Assembly: GCA_029882975.1 (NCBI GenBank)
Contig: JAOUJW010000024.1
Coordinates: forward strand, 1 to 64,000
Origin: Gammaproteobacteria bacterium
GTDB lineage: Bacteria; Pseudomonadota; Gammaproteobacteria; SZUA-152
DNA: 64,000 bases
Reading direction: 5' to 3'
The stretch's first letter is position 1. Every line of letters starts with the position of its first letter. The notes beneath the pieces were generated by a model, which saw only the letters and a list, made by a program, of their open reading frames with translations, had not been told where the DNA came from and ran no database searches. Both the position numbers and the translations under genes were made by a program. Of this stretch, positions 25,775 to 35,576 are shown in pieces.

Positions 25775-26450
25775 GCAAGGTAATCAGACGTCGCGCCCTG
25801 TCCATCACTCTTTGGTCATGGGTAGAAAACAGAAACGTCACGCCGCTGTCCCGATTCAACTGTTGCATCAAGTCCAGTAACGCTTCGGCAGTCACAGAAT
25901 CCACGTTTGCCGTAGGTTCGTCGGCCAAAACAATCGCCGGTTGCGTCACAATAGCGCGAGCTATGGCCACCCGCTGTTGTTGACCGCCCGACATCTCATC
26001 GGGACGTCGGTGTTCCATACCCTCCAAACCCACCTGCTTGAGTACCTGCATCACTTTTTCGTGAATCTGGCCTTTTTCCCGATTTTGCAACCGCATCACA
26101 AACTCGGCGTTTTCAAATGCAGTCATGACTGGAATGAGATTATACGCTTGAAACACAAATCCAATACGATCACGCCGTACGGTGGACAACTCCGAGCGAC
26201 TGAGCTGGGCCAGATCGAGCTGTTCCAGAAACACCGATCCCGAACTGGGGCTATCCAGTCCACCAATCAAATTGAGCAACGTGGTTTTCCCCGAACCGGA
26301 TGGGCCGCACAACGCGGCAAAATCCCCTCGCTCGATATTCAAAGAAACCTGATCCAGTGCTTTTACTTTCACCTTGCCCTGTACATAAACTTTGGACACT
26401 GAGTTCAGGCTGACAATATGATCGCTTGCTGACAAAGACTGTGTATCCAT
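25737..26450 (-). CDS. ABC transporter ATPase, LolD/MacB type
   Basis: 237 residues with Walker A GPSGSGKTTLL, the Q-loop FQAYNLIPVMT, the signature SGGQQQRV, Walker B IVLADEPT and the H-loop FSTHD. The pattern belongs to the LolD/FtsE/MacB group. It powers the two FtsX-type permeases encoded upstream in the operon. Rather than pumping drugs, such ATPases drive release of lipids or lipoproteins from the inner membrane. Confidence 0.92.
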   Translation of the reverse strand: MDTQSLSASDHIVSLNSVSKVYVQGKVKVKALDQVSLNIERGDFAALCGPSGSGKTTLLNLIGGLDSPSSGSVFLEQLDLAQLSRSELSTVRRDRIGFVFQAYNLIPVMTAFENAEFVMRLQNREKGQIHEKVMQVLKQVGLEGMEHRRPDEMSGGQQQRVAIARAIVTQPAIVLADEPTANVDSVTAEALLDLMQQLNRDSGVTFLFSTHDQRVMDRARRLITLHDGRIESDEVRE

Positions 26451-26466
26451 GGTTGTCCGTTATCGC

Positions 26467-27705
26467 TCAAATAGTTTTCAAACTTTCCACCGGCGGTACT
26501 CGCCCGGCACGCCAGGCCGGATAAAGCCCGGAAACCAGGGCCAGAGTGAACACCGCAGCCAAAATGGCAATGACACTTTCTTTAAATAGTCGAATTTTAA
26601 ATAAGGGATCGATCAACACACCCCCGGCGACATAATCCCCATCCAAAGCGCCGGATAAATCCAGTCCCACTGTAGCCAAATAAGCATACCAGGGCGCTGT
26701 AATCACACTCCCCATAATCAGACCAATAACAGCCAGATAAAACGACTCCACCATGACCAAACGAAACAAAGTCAATGGCGACATACCTACGGCCATCATG
26801 ACACCAAACTCACGTGTGCGCTCCAGCACGCTCATCAATAAGGTATTGAGAATACCGGCAGCTATCAGTAAGCCGATGAGAATTTGGCTGATGTAGTTTC
26901 CGGCTCGATCCATACCAATAAGTCCGGCCAAATCCGGTTGGCTTTGTTTCCAACTCAATACTTCTGCGCGCGCATTTTGTAGTTTGGACTTAATGGCATC
27001 GCGCATGGGCTCGGCCTGTCGTTGATCAGAGATCACCACCGCTGCTAATGTGGCCTCATCAGCAGCATAGTTCAACACCGCACGAACGCTGTCGATGGGC
27101 AATAAAGCCATGGCTCCGTCCACCTCTGTAACGCCGGTGCGAAAAATACCACTGACCCGAGCGATGGCACTGACGATCTCACCGTTGACATCTGTGGTGG
27201 TGTAGACCATTTTTTTCCCCAATTTGAGTTTGAGTTTTTCCGCCAGTTTTTGGCCAATGACAATCCCCTGACCATCCACACCTTCGAACAAACTTCCCTC
27301 CACCAGGGAGTCCAACAACAGATTGTATTGTGGCAGTTCTGTACGCGGATCGATGGCCATAAACATTCCGCCGATGTTTTTACGAGCGCTGGCGAACATT
27401 GCCTGCCCCATAATGCGTACATCCACATGGTTCACCCCGCTCAGGAACATAATGTGTTGGCGCATTTTATTCACTCCATTAATGCGCTTATCCAGTGCCG
27501 GCGCTTGTTGATATCCGGGAGGTTGGATACTGACATGCCCCAAACCCATGCGAGCTCCCGTATCAATCATTTTGGTGTAAGCGTAATCACCGGTACCGGT
27601 GAAAGTCACCGCCAACATGACACCAAAACCAATAGAAAAAGCCGTAATCAAAGTACGACGTTTGCGCCGCCAGATATTACGCCAGGCGGTTTGGCTTAGA
27701 TTCAT
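26467..27705 (-). CDS. FtsX-type ABC permease (LolCE/MacB-like), second copy
   Basis: 412 residues: one N-terminal helix (RRTLITAFSIGFGVMLAVTF), a periplasmic domain of about 200 residues, then three C-terminal helices (ILIGLLIAAGILNTLLMSVL, with ERTREFGVMMAVGMSP after it, a signature of the FtsX family). AGAGAG lies before the ATG. It pairs with the similar protein of the next gene upstream (27745-28965) to form a heterodimeric permease for the ATPase downstream. Confidence 0.88.
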   Translation of the reverse strand: MNLSQTAWRNIWRRKRRTLITAFSIGFGVMLAVTFTGTGDYAYTKMIDTGARMGLGHVSIQPPGYQQAPALDKRINGVNKMRQHIMFLSGVNHVDVRIMGQAMFASARKNIGGMFMAIDPRTELPQYNLLLDSLVEGSLFEGVDGQGIVIGQKLAEKLKLKLGKKMVYTTTDVNGEIVSAIARVSGIFRTGVTEVDGAMALLPIDSVRAVLNYAADEATLAAVVISDQRQAEPMRDAIKSKLQNARAEVLSWKQSQPDLAGLIGMDRAGNYISQILIGLLIAAGILNTLLMSVLERTREFGVMMAVGMSPLTLFRLVMVESFYLAVIGLIMGSVITAPWYAYLATVGLDLSGALDGDYVAGGVLIDPLFKIRLFKESVIAILAAVFTLALVSGLYPAWRAGRVPPVESLKTI

Positions 27706-27744
27706 GATCGATCTCTCTTTGCTATGAAAATCGTCATTGCTGTT

Positions 27745-28965
27745 TCATCGATGATGTATGGCTTGAACCGGTTGGATCACAGCGGCTTTGATTGCCGGGT
27801 AGAGCACAGCAAGCACCGCCACGAGCGCCAGCACCAAAACAGGCTGCAACAAGGCTTCAGCGCTAACCTGGGCGCGAATCACCGGCTCCAGTGCAACACC
27901 GCCCCAGGAGACACCGCTGCTGAATGCAGTTAAATCTATGCCGTTGTCTTGAAAATACGCCGCCACCGGCCATCCACACACGATGGCTAATGTACCGGCG
28001 ATAAATACCTGGATCAGGCTTTCTGCATAGATGAGCCGCAACAATTGCCAGGGACTTACTCCCACGGCTTTCATCACCCCGAACTCCTGAATACGTTCAA
28101 ACACACTCATCAACATTGCGTTCAACACCACAGTGGCCACCGCCACATAGGTGATTAATAACATCACCAACATCTGGCTATCGGCAATTTCCAGAATATT
28201 GGCTAATACCGGCATGAGTTCGCGCCAACTTAGGGTTTCCTGTTGCGGTGCCAGGGCAAGCACACCGGCCACCGCTGCTTGCAGATCCGTGCTGCGGTCT
28301 GGACGCATCACTGCAATCTCATGTACTCCCTGAGGGAACACCATGAGCTCTCTGTAGCTGCTTTGCAGCATATACACTCCGGCACGATCCACATCATCAG
28401 CGACCGATTTAAGAATGCCTCGCACGAAGTACACATCATTGGCCATAGAACCGTCCGCAGCTTGGCCCACAAACACCACTTCATCCCCCGGCTTCACGCC
28501 CAAGGTTCGGGATAATTTCCGACCCAGCACAATCCCATTGGGCTGTGAGTCGTGCAACCACTCACCCTGCAACACATGACGATGAATCTGTGTGACCGTT
28601 TGCTCGTATTGCGGCTCAATGGCACGAAGTTGCACCCCGGCTGATGCCGTACCTACCGCCGCCAGTCCGAAACCGTACAGGCGGGAACTGGCATACAACC
28701 CTTGGCCACGAATACTTTGCAGCAGAGCTTCATGATCGGTAATGGTGCTGTATAAATCGGGATCGTCGCGATAACCGGGCCGATGGATTTGTATATCCCC
28801 CAGATTCATACTCACGGCATTACGTTCACTGTCCTGCAGCATGCCCTCCATTAAGGCGGCAAACAAAATCATGATTAAGCCTGCAAAAGCCATGGCCAGT
28901 GTAGTCACCAGGGAGCGACGCCAACTGCGAACCACATTACGTAAAGATAGCGAGAGGATATTCAT
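27745..28965 (-). CDS. FtsX-type ABC permease (LolCE/MacB-like), first copy
   Basis: 406 residues with the same layout as its neighbour: an N-terminal helix, a large periplasmic region, and three C-terminal helices with the FtsX signature FERIQEFGVMKAVGVSP. Its ATG overlaps the stop of the LolA-like gene by 4 bases, showing translational coupling. The two permeases are similar but not identical, as in LolC and LolE. Confidence 0.88.
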   Translation of the reverse strand: MNILSLSLRNVVRSWRRSLVTTLAMAFAGLIMILFAALMEGMLQDSERNAVSMNLGDIQIHRPGYRDDPDLYSTITDHEALLQSIRGQGLYASSRLYGFGLAAVGTASAGVQLRAIEPQYEQTVTQIHRHVLQGEWLHDSQPNGIVLGRKLSRTLGVKPGDEVVFVGQAADGSMANDVYFVRGILKSVADDVDRAGVYMLQSSYRELMVFPQGVHEIAVMRPDRSTDLQAAVAGVLALAPQQETLSWRELMPVLANILEIADSQMLVMLLITYVAVATVVLNAMLMSVFERIQEFGVMKAVGVSPWQLLRLIYAESLIQVFIAGTLAIVCGWPVAAYFQDNGIDLTAFSSGVSWGGVALEPVIRAQVSAEALLQPVLVLALVAVLAVLYPAIKAAVIQPVQAIHHR

Positions 28966-29729
28966 TGCCGTTTGAGCCGGCTTAGGGAGAAAAAAGCATC
29001 CTGCAGGGGTATATTCAACTCCAGTTTCTTATACACCAGATGGGTGTACTCTTCGGGTTTATCCGCGGGAACCACGCGCATTTGTACCGGGATTTCCCGA
29101 CCCCCGAGTTTTTGAATATCACTGAAACGGATGGTACGCGCCACCTTCATGTCTTCATCGTAGTAAAGCTGGGTGATGGGCAACAACGTTTTGGCTTGAA
29201 CCGTTACCACCACTTTACCCCACACCACCGCCGCATCGGGCTTGGGCACCAGGGTAAACTCTATAACCGGCACCCCATCGCGCACGCCTTCAAAACTGAT
29301 ATCCGGGTTAAAATCATCTTCCATGCGCGACTCTTTCACTAAGTCATCATTGGTAAAATGACTGCCCATCCAGGAACCCATCATCATGCTGGAGGTCAGA
29401 CGTACCGTGCGATTGGTTTTGGGTAAGTAACTGTAAATACTGTTACCGGATTTGAGACTGGCCGTCCCTTTTTCCTTCAGCGGCTTGAGAATGCGAACCA
29501 GGGTTTTGTCCTTGCCCTTACTCCACCCTTCCATGGTCATATTGCGGGTATAGTGGGCTGTACGTACTTCCATGGTCATGACCGTATGCGATGAATCGCC
29601 ACGCCACATGTCGTCGATTTGCCGCAGGATTTGGCGGGTACGTTCCAGTGATGTCGTGTCCGCCAAGGCTGAATGGGCTCCGGCCAAAAGCAATCCCAGC
29701 AATAGAGACAAACTCAAGCATTCACGCAT
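28962..29729 (-). CDS. LolA-like outer-membrane lipoprotein-sorting protein
   Basis: 255 residues from ATG 29729 (MRECLSLSLLLGLLLAGAHS signal); an upstream in-frame start at 29792 lacks a signal-like order. It shows the LolA-like pattern of this operon type: ILRQIDDMWRGDSSHTVMTM, then KGKDKTLVRILKPLKEKGTA and LPKTNRTVRLTSSMMMGSWM, with the GREIPVQMRVVP strand near the end. LolA-like proteins carry lipid or lipoprotein cargo across the periplasm. It opens the operon and probably loads from the two FtsX permeases. Confidence 0.85.
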   Translation of the reverse strand: MRECLSLSLLLGLLLAGAHSALADTTSLERTRQILRQIDDMWRGDSSHTVMTMEVRTAHYTRNMTMEGWSKGKDKTLVRILKPLKEKGTASLKSGNSIYSYLPKTNRTVRLTSSMMMGSWMGSHFTNDDLVKESRMEDDFNPDISFEGVRDGVPVIEFTLVPKPDAAVVWGKVVVTVQAKTLLPITQLYYDEDMKVARTIRFSDIQKLGGREIPVQMRVVPADKPEEYTHLVYKKLELNIPLQDAFFSLSRLKRQ

Positions 29730-30295
29730 CACCACCCGTCCTTTCCACGAAGTCCATGAATTAAACACCAAATAAACAACTGCCAATACCAAAAAAAAAC
29801 GACAAGAACTCTAATAAGTATAGTAAATACCGTGAACAGGATGATTGCCAAAAGACGCCCGATTACATTTCATCCACTTCGGGGGGAACTTGTCAGTCGT
29901 AACAAATAATCGTGTAAACTAAGGGGGTTTACAGACGAAAGACCCGATTGTCCGCAATCAGAACAATCCGGCCGTTCCTACACAGAAAATTCCAAATGAG
30001 ACCACTTTCACCCGCGGTACTTTCTGTTTATATATCCATACGTCGTTAGGCAGTAACTTTACGGAAATCATCAGGTTTACGAATTTACTCAGTCTCCGAT
30101 GAAAGATCAACGACGTTACTACCGGCAACAAAGCCCTTTATTTGCAAAATATCGACAAACAATTTTTTAGTTTTGCGGCGAATCCACTTACGCGAATCAT
30201 AGCGGTGTGCGTACATCACAAGCCAACGCCCAGCTTATCGTTCTGGATGAGCCTCTCTGCGGATTCTACTAAAAGAAAGTGTTTGAGCTGGAAAC
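29730..30295. other. 566-base intergenic region with one inverted repeat
   Basis: Upstream of the ABC operon. A TGTAAAC/GTTTACA repeat (29913-29933) with a 7-base centre could be an operator about 185 bases before the operon start. There is no other gene candidate; a 23-codon frame starting near 30099 is not supported. I see no riboswitch consensus. Confidence 0.4.
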
Positions 30296-30324
30296 AAAAT
30301 AGCCGCATCTAATGCGGCTATTTT
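30296..30324. terminator. Bidirectional terminator after tRNA-Met
   Basis: AAAATAGCCGCAT (30297-30309) pairs perfectly with ATGCGGCTATTTT (30312-30324), separated by about two to three bases. With A and T tracts on both sides it works in either direction. It lies about 12 bases beyond the 3' end of the minus-strand tRNA. Confidence 0.8.
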
Positions 30325-30335
30325 GCTTGGGAAAA

Positions 30336-30412
30336 TGGTGGCTACACCGGGATTCGAACCTGGGACCCCATCATTATGAGTGATGTGCTCTAACCAGCTG
30401 AGCTATGTAGCC
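30336..30412 (-). tRNA. tRNA-Met (anticodon CAT)
   Basis: On the minus strand the sequence starts GGCTACATAGCTCAGCTGG, has the anticodon loop CTCATAA, the T-loop GGTTCGAATC and the encoded 3' CCA. It matches elongator tRNA-Met rather than the initiator, since the first base pair is G-C. 77 bases including CCA. Confidence 0.95.
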
Positions 30413-31114
30413 TTTCGTTTTTCGGAAAGGGCGCAATTTTGCTGGGAAAGCGTCATGCTGTCAAGTTTTCTATGGATCACAAATAAGAGCCTCTTAGTAT
30501 TACATCTTATTAATCAATTAGTTAGCGATTTTCTCCGGTTTGGAAAAACTCGACCATCATCTGCATATAGAAGCAAACCGACAACTCTAAGCCATTTCGA
30601 TGAAATTTTGACTGGATTCCTGGGTTTTAGCAGTTAAACTGTATCAATATGTTTATAATAAATTTTTTCAGTTCCTTTCTATTTCAGATCCGCGGCACCC
30701 TGGGGATGCTCCCCGAACACTACCCATTTGACCAGTACCACCCCTGCTTGAGCCAACGTAACATGCCCGTTACGAGATTCGCGTTTTCTTATCCTTTTTC
30801 AAACCCTGTTTCAAACAAAGAATTTTTACCGGCGCCTAAGATCATAAATGGGCGTCTGAAACTCGGGGATCTCTGATTAATTCTTGGATGAGCAAAAACG
30901 ATTTGTTTCGCATAAATGCCATTCCTGGAATGAACCAGCGGTTCCCTCGATAAATCAGTATCTTAAAGTCATAATCCGGTGTATGCTCAAGCCTCGCAAA
31001 GCAGGCTATTGTCACGGAAAACAGTATGCGTCCATGGACGGGCGAGAGAGACTGAATAGAGCGGATTAAGACTTTGACTCAACAACAGCTGTCCGGGCCA
31101 GGGGGCGGATTTGC
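30413..31114. other. 702-base intergenic region with a decayed MITE
   Basis: Lies between tRNA-Met and the glycosyltransferase-like gene. Holds the MITE-like copy at 30865-30948 and AT-rich spacer. Short frames (30380-30637, 30649-30876) show no domain and have no ribosome site. I see no other RNA gene. Confidence 0.4.
30865..30948. repeat. Decayed copy of the MITE-like element
   Basis: Starts GGGGATCTCTGATTAATTC and ends AACCAGCGGTTCCCTC; the left and right parts closely match those of the element at 14551-14724, including TTGGATGAG and CATAAATGCCATTC. At 84 bases it has lost about half of the internal part, and its terminal repeats have drifted. Confidence 0.65.
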
Positions 31115-32035
31115 ATGCTTTTATACTATGCACTGGGTGGTGGTTATGGTCATATAACCAGAGCCATGTCTGTGATTCATACACTGGGCATTAAAGAGGA
31201 AGTGCTGCTACTGACTTCTTTGGAACACACCCTGGAAGATACACCGTTTAAAATACTGCCGTCGAACGTCATTCCCTTGGATTGTCCTCACTACGATTTT
31301 TCTCAAAAACTCAAATTACAAGCTTTCATACAAGACATCATTGAGCATCACGACGTCAGTCAGGCTTTTGTTGACACGTTTCCCATGGGAATATTTGGTG
31401 AGCTGGATTTTCTACAGGAACATATTCCACTGACCCATATTGCTCGGATTCTGAAGTGGCAAAATTACACCAAATACATCACGGCAACACAACACCGCTT
31501 CCAAACCACCTATGTCATAGAAACGCTGCATAGTGATCACTTACATTGGCTCAACCGTCACAGCGATCACGTGTTTCCACTGCCTTTGACCCACATGAAA
31601 TACAGTCATGAAAAAGTCGCTCAGGCTCTGAGTCAGGCCCTCAGAAGGGAAATATCGGAGTCATGGTTGGTGGTACACAGCGGCCCGAGACATGAAATCC
31701 ACGAGCTTTTATTGTTTGTCAAAGAAGTGCAGGAAATAGAAAACGCCCGACCACCTATAGTGCTGATCTGCCCGGGCGAGTATGAAACCACCCCCGAACT
31801 GGCTAAACTGGATATATCCCAGTGCAATCTGTACCCGGCCTACCCATTGTTTCCGCTGGCCAAACGCATATTCACCGGCTGTGGATTTAACGTCATGTCG
31901 GAACTGAAAACCTGCAGCAAAAAACATCACTTCATCCCATTTGACCGGGTATTCGACGATCAACATTTTCGTGCCGCCAACTACAACAAACAATACCGCA
32001 ATTCAAAGAAAACCCATAAGCCGGAAACGGCCTGA
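31115..32035 (+). CDS. MurG-like glycosyltransferase-fold protein
   Basis: 306 residues beginning with a GT-B type glycine-rich loop, LLYYALGGGYGHITRAMSVI, followed by a two-lobed layout: FVDTFPMGIFGELDF in the first half and PIVLICPGEYETTPEL with FTGCGFNVMSELKTC in the second. This resembles UDP-glycosyltransferase/MurG proteins of unknown sugar specificity. The second-lobe signature is short and the protein is about 50 residues shorter than MurG. It is isolated from any sugar operon. Confidence 0.65.
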   Translation: MLLYYALGGGYGHITRAMSVIHTLGIKEEVLLLTSLEHTLEDTPFKILPSNVIPLDCPHYDFSQKLKLQAFIQDIIEHHDVSQAFVDTFPMGIFGELDFLQEHIPLTHIARILKWQNYTKYITATQHRFQTTYVIETLHSDHLHWLNRHSDHVFPLPLTHMKYSHEKVAQALSQALRREISESWLVVHSGPRHEIHELLLFVKEVQEIENARPPIVLICPGEYETTPELAKLDISQCNLYPAYPLFPLAKRIFTGCGFNVMSELKTCSKKHHFIPFDRVFDDQHFRAANYNKQYRNSKKTHKPETA

Positions 32036-32057
32036 ACGAATCCCACCCAATGGTTCA

Positions 32058-32819
32058 CTATTTTTGCTGTCGGTAGCGCTTTAAACGAAAGGATTTGTAC
32101 ATACCGGCAGCTGTAAACACCCAAGCACAGACAAAATATGCCATGATGGCTTTCAGTTGACCTATAGCAAAGGGCTGACTGCCGTGTTGCAGCATTTTCT
32201 CAGGGTATAGAGCAAAACTCGGGGCTGCTCCAAACCCGCATAAATTCCATGCTGCCAGCGCAAAACACAAATAACCCATAGCCTGCAAATCAGCCGCCGC
32301 TTTATATGAAGTGGTTAAGGCTGATCGATATTTCATCCAGAACCAAAACGAAATAATGACACATGTGAGAATAATATACCCGCCGGTCCCGAAGTAAGCG
32401 CCGCTGATACTGCGCCCAAATGCATGTGGCACCAACACGGGGAAACTTAGCAGAAACAATGCCGTCACCACATACAAGCCTAAATTGGAAGAGCGCTTGG
32501 CGCTGAACCAAAGAGCGCTGATCACCATCAGCGCAAAACCCAAAGGGGTACCAAACGCGAATACAAAAAACAAACCCATATCCGCCGGCTTGTTTCGCAT
32601 GGCTTCCAGACTGGTATTTTGCAGGGTGTCTTGCACTACATAACCCAGCTGAACACAAGCCACGGCAATGACAACCCCAATAAAAAACAACCAGGGACTT
32701 AACCGGTAGCCGTCCCAGCGATTGCCGGAGCTACCTTTTGCGGTGATTTCCCGATGGTAAACTGCATCTTCTTCGAGCGGATCCGCTTCTTCATCGTGCG
32801 CTGCAATTTCTTTGCTCAT
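32058..32819 (-). CDS. Hypothetical multi-pass membrane protein
   Basis: 253 residues: a charged N-terminal 35 residues rich in Glu and Asp, then about six hydrophobic segments (for example PWLFFIGVVIAVACVQLGYV, YIILTCVIISFWFWM, AYFVCAWVFTAAGMY). No recognised family. The next gene upstream on the same strand starts the block of a lipoprotein and ychF. Confidence 0.55.
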   Translation of the reverse strand: MSKEIAAHDEEADPLEEDAVYHREITAKGSSGNRWDGYRLSPWLFFIGVVIAVACVQLGYVVQDTLQNTSLEAMRNKPADMGLFFVFAFGTPLGFALMVISALWFSAKRSSNLGLYVVTALFLLSFPVLVPHAFGRSISGAYFGTGGYIILTCVIISFWFWMKYRSALTTSYKAAADLQAMGYLCFALAAWNLCGFGAAPSFALYPEKMLQHGSQPFAIGQLKAIMAYFVCAWVFTAAGMYKSFRLKRYRQQK

Positions 32820-32894
32820 ACATCCACCTTGCCTCTACTACCGATTGCTCCCGGCAACCCGCTTTACTCTTTCCCCGGCCATTGAATCCAGCCG

Positions 32895-33746
32895 CTATCC
32901 TTGGGAAAGCTCATCAAAACTGGCTGCGTAATGTTCCAGCTTGTTTGCCAGATGCGCCATTTGCGCTTTACTGATTCCACTGTTCATGGCCAATAGCATG
33001 TTTTGCACCACTAGACGGTTAGCTTGCAACTTGTCCTTATAAGCTTGCGGATACAACCGCTTGGCCTGTGCAAACAGTTCCATCAACTGTTTGCGCATAG
33101 CCTCAGGTTGCGCTTCGTGGTATAGGATCTGCTTCAACTGCTCTTGCCATTGCAAGCGAAACGCATACCGGTCCGCATGGATAGGTACCAATTGTGCCGC
33201 ATATGTGGAAATCATCTTTTCCTGGGCTTCGGATAGATCTCCCAGCCAGTCAGAAAAATTGTCCTGCATTTTTTCGACAATTTTTTCCAGTTTTTCCTCA
33301 TCACTGATAGCAATGTATTTTTCCTGGTATTCTGCATTCAGCGATTTGAGATTCTGGAACAATTCCGTTTTTTGCTCCGACGAAATCGTCAACAACAGGT
33401 CCGCGATAGGCGGGGCTGCGGCTGCCATTAACGCCTCCCACCCTTGATCAAAACCTTGAAATATTTCTTGGATTTTTTCCGCTGACAGACCGTTACTTAC
33501 ATCGGTGCGGGCCTTACGCAACATTTTGGAATACACGCTGAGTTGCGTACTTCTGTGCCAAGCGAGTAGACTATTGAGTTTGTTATGAAGTTTTATTTGC
33601 TGATCTTCGTCCAGGGTGACGAAATCATCAACATAAAATGGCACCACCCAGTCAAGGCGGTTGTAGATCATACTAACACCGCATGCCGAGACACTGAAAC
33701 TCAGCACCAGGATCAACCATAGTGTTCGAAAGGACGGTTTCCGCAT
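32895..33746 (-). CDS. DUF6279 family lipoprotein
   Basis: 283 residues from ATG 33746 (CTGGAG ribosome site). The lipobox VSAC places a lipid on Cys22 of MRKPSFRTLWLILVLSFSVS-AC, and the mature protein begins GVSMIYNRLDWVVPFYVDDF, the DUF6279 signature, followed by LDEDQQIKLHNKL. The rest is helical. Family function unknown; a periplasmic-face lipoprotein. An upstream start at 33833 would hide the signal and is rejected. Confidence 0.8.
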   Translation of the reverse strand: MRKPSFRTLWLILVLSFSVSACGVSMIYNRLDWVVPFYVDDFVTLDEDQQIKLHNKLNSLLAWHRSTQLSVYSKMLRKARTDVSNGLSAEKIQEIFQGFDQGWEALMAAAAPPIADLLLTISSEQKTELFQNLKSLNAEYQEKYIAISDEEKLEKIVEKMQDNFSDWLGDLSEAQEKMISTYAAQLVPIHADRYAFRLQWQEQLKQILYHEAQPEAMRKQLMELFAQAKRLYPQAYKDKLQANRLVVQNMLLAMNSGISKAQMAHLANKLEHYAASFDELSQG

Positions 33747-33841
33747 GAAATCACTCCAGCAGTGAGTGATTAATATAGCATGAGGCTGGGAAAAATTGTA
33801 ACTGGGGGCATCTGGCCAATCCCCCGACACCAAATTCTTAG

Positions 33842-34933
33842 TTAGACGTTAAACCGAAAGTGCATCACATCACCGTCATGAGTTACATACTCCTTACCTT
33901 CCAAACGCCACTTACCGGCTTCTTTAGCACCCTGCTCTCCACCATGAGTGATAAAGTCTGAATAGGCAACAACTTCGGCACGAATAAACCCTTTTTCGAA
34001 ATCCGTATGAATCACACCTGCGGCTTGTGGTGCTGTAGCCCCTACCCGAACCGTCCAGGCCCGCACCTCTTTCACGCCAGCAGTGAAATACGTATGCAAG
34101 TTCAGCAATTTATATCCTGCCCGTATGACCCGATTCAGGCCCGGTTCCTGTAACCCCAATTCGTCCAAGAATTCCTGCCTTTCATCGTCTGCCAACTCCA
34201 CCAACTCCGATTCAATAGCTGCGCAAACCGGCACCACTTCCGCGTCTTCCGTTGCCGCCAGCTGTTTCACCTGTTCCAGGAAGGGATTGTTTTCAAATCC
34301 ACTCTCCGCCACATTAGCAATATACAAAGTCGGTTTCACGGTCAAAAAATGAAACTCTCGCAACTGTTCCAATTCCGCCGCATCCAGCCCCAAGGTGCGC
34401 ACCGGTGCCCCTTGATCCAAGTGGTCACGAATACGTTCCAGCAATTTTTGTAGTGCAATTGCCGCTTTGTCGCCGCTTTTTGCGGCTTTACTTGCTTTGA
34501 TCAAGCCTTTTTCCACGGACTGTAAATCCGCCAATGCCAATTCGGTATTGATGATTTCAATATCATTGATTGGATTTACCTTCCCGGCCACATGCACCAC
34601 ATCGTCATCTTCAAAACAACGCACCACATGTGCTACGGCATCCGTCTCGCGAATGTTAGCCAAAAATTGATTACCCAAGCCTTCACCTTTGGAAGCCCCT
34701 GCCACCAAGCCGGCAATGTCCACAAACTCAATCGTGGTGGGTATCACTTTTTGGGGTTTGACGATTTTTGCTAATTCATCCAAGCGCGGATCAGGCACCG
34801 GCACTACCCCAACATTGGGCTCTATAGTACAGAAAGGATAATTTTCCGCTTGTATTCCGGCTTTGGTCAAAGCGTTAAACAAGGTGGATTTCCCTACATT
34901 GGGCAATCCGACAATTCCACACTTAATACCCAT
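33842..34933 (-). CDS. ychF: Ribosome-binding ATPase YchF (OLA1 family)
   Basis: 363 residues, normal length. The N-terminus [20 protein letters not shown], then [20 protein letters not shown], identify the Obg-related ATPase that prefers ATP and binds ribosomes. The C-terminal TGS-like part ([19 protein letters not shown]) is intact. It ends the operon with pth, 28 bases downstream of it, the usual gammaproteobacterial pair. Confidence 0.95.
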   Translation of the reverse strand: MGIKCGIVGLPNVGKSTLFNALTKAGIQAENYPFCTIEPNVGVVPVPDPRLDELAKIVKPQKVIPTTIEFVDIAGLVAGASKGEGLGNQFLANIRETDAVAHVVRCFEDDDVVHVAGKVNPINDIEIINTELALADLQSVEKGLIKASKAAKSGDKAAIALQKLLERIRDHLDQGAPVRTLGLDAAELEQLREFHFLTVKPTLYIANVAESGFENNPFLEQVKQLAATEDAEVVPVCAAIESELVELADDERQEFLDELGLQEPGLNRVIRAGYKLLNLHTYFTAGVKEVRAWTVRVGATAPQAAGVIHTDFEKGFIRAEVVAYSDFITHGGEQGAKEAGKWRLEGKEYVTHDGDVMHFRFNV

Positions 34934-34961
34934 ATTCGATCCTCATTGCAAAGCCGAGCGG

Positions 34962-35546
34962 CTAACGTTCTATTTTAATACTGTGCAGATGATTCATGGC
35001 AATCTGCAATTTGCCGTCCAGTAGCTGGGGAAGATAGCGAATCGATTCGTCAATGATGTCTTCAATACGCTCAGCATCCGCTTTGGCCGCTTTGCCCAGC
35101 ACGTAATCCGCTACCTCGCGGCTATTGCCCGGATGTCCAATTCCTATACGTAGACGCAAGAATTCCTTACCCAATTGCGCCGCGATATCCCTAAGACCGT
35201 TATGACCGCCATGGCCACCGCCTTTTTTCAAACGCACCTCTCCAGGCGGAAGATCCAGCTCATCGTGCACCACCAGTATGTTTTCCACCGGAATTTTGTA
35301 AAACCGGGAAATAGCCGCTACGGCAAGACCACTGCGGTTCATATAAGTATGGGGTTTGAGCAGGCGGATTTGATAACCATCAAGGCTCAACAGGCAAACA
35401 TCAGCATGAAATTTACTTTCATTACGAAACAGCACACCTTTTTGCCGAGCCAATTCATCTACCAACCAAAAACCGGCGTTATGCCGCGTGAGCTCATATT
35501 GGGGACCGGGATTTCCCAACCCCACAATGAGATCAATAGTCGACAT
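34962..35546 (-). CDS. pth: Peptidyl-tRNA hydrolase
   Basis: 194 residues. LIVGLGNPGPQYELTRHNAG carries the catalytic His (about residue 22), and VVHDELDLPPGEVRLKKGGG and HGGHNGLRDI carry the Asp and Asn/His of the active site. It frees tRNA from peptidyl-tRNA dropped by stalled ribosomes. It lies between rplY and ychF, a common gamma arrangement. Confidence 0.96.
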   Translation of the reverse strand: MSTIDLIVGLGNPGPQYELTRHNAGFWLVDELARQKGVLFRNESKFHADVCLLSLDGYQIRLLKPHTYMNRSGLAVAAISRFYKIPVENILVVHDELDLPPGEVRLKKGGGHGGHNGLRDIAAQLGKEFLRLRIGIGHPGNSREVADYVLGKAAKADAERIEDIIDESIRYLPQLLDGKLQIAMNHLHSIKIER

Positions 35547-35576
35547 AAACGCCGGTTTTAGGAGAGCTATCCGATT

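Noticed and set aside
29880-30010. Riboswitch-like stretch upstream of the ABC operon
   Set aside because: A few G-rich and GAAA-like pieces recall cyclic-di-GMP switches, but the consensus stems are missing, and the strand does not fit a leader of the operon.
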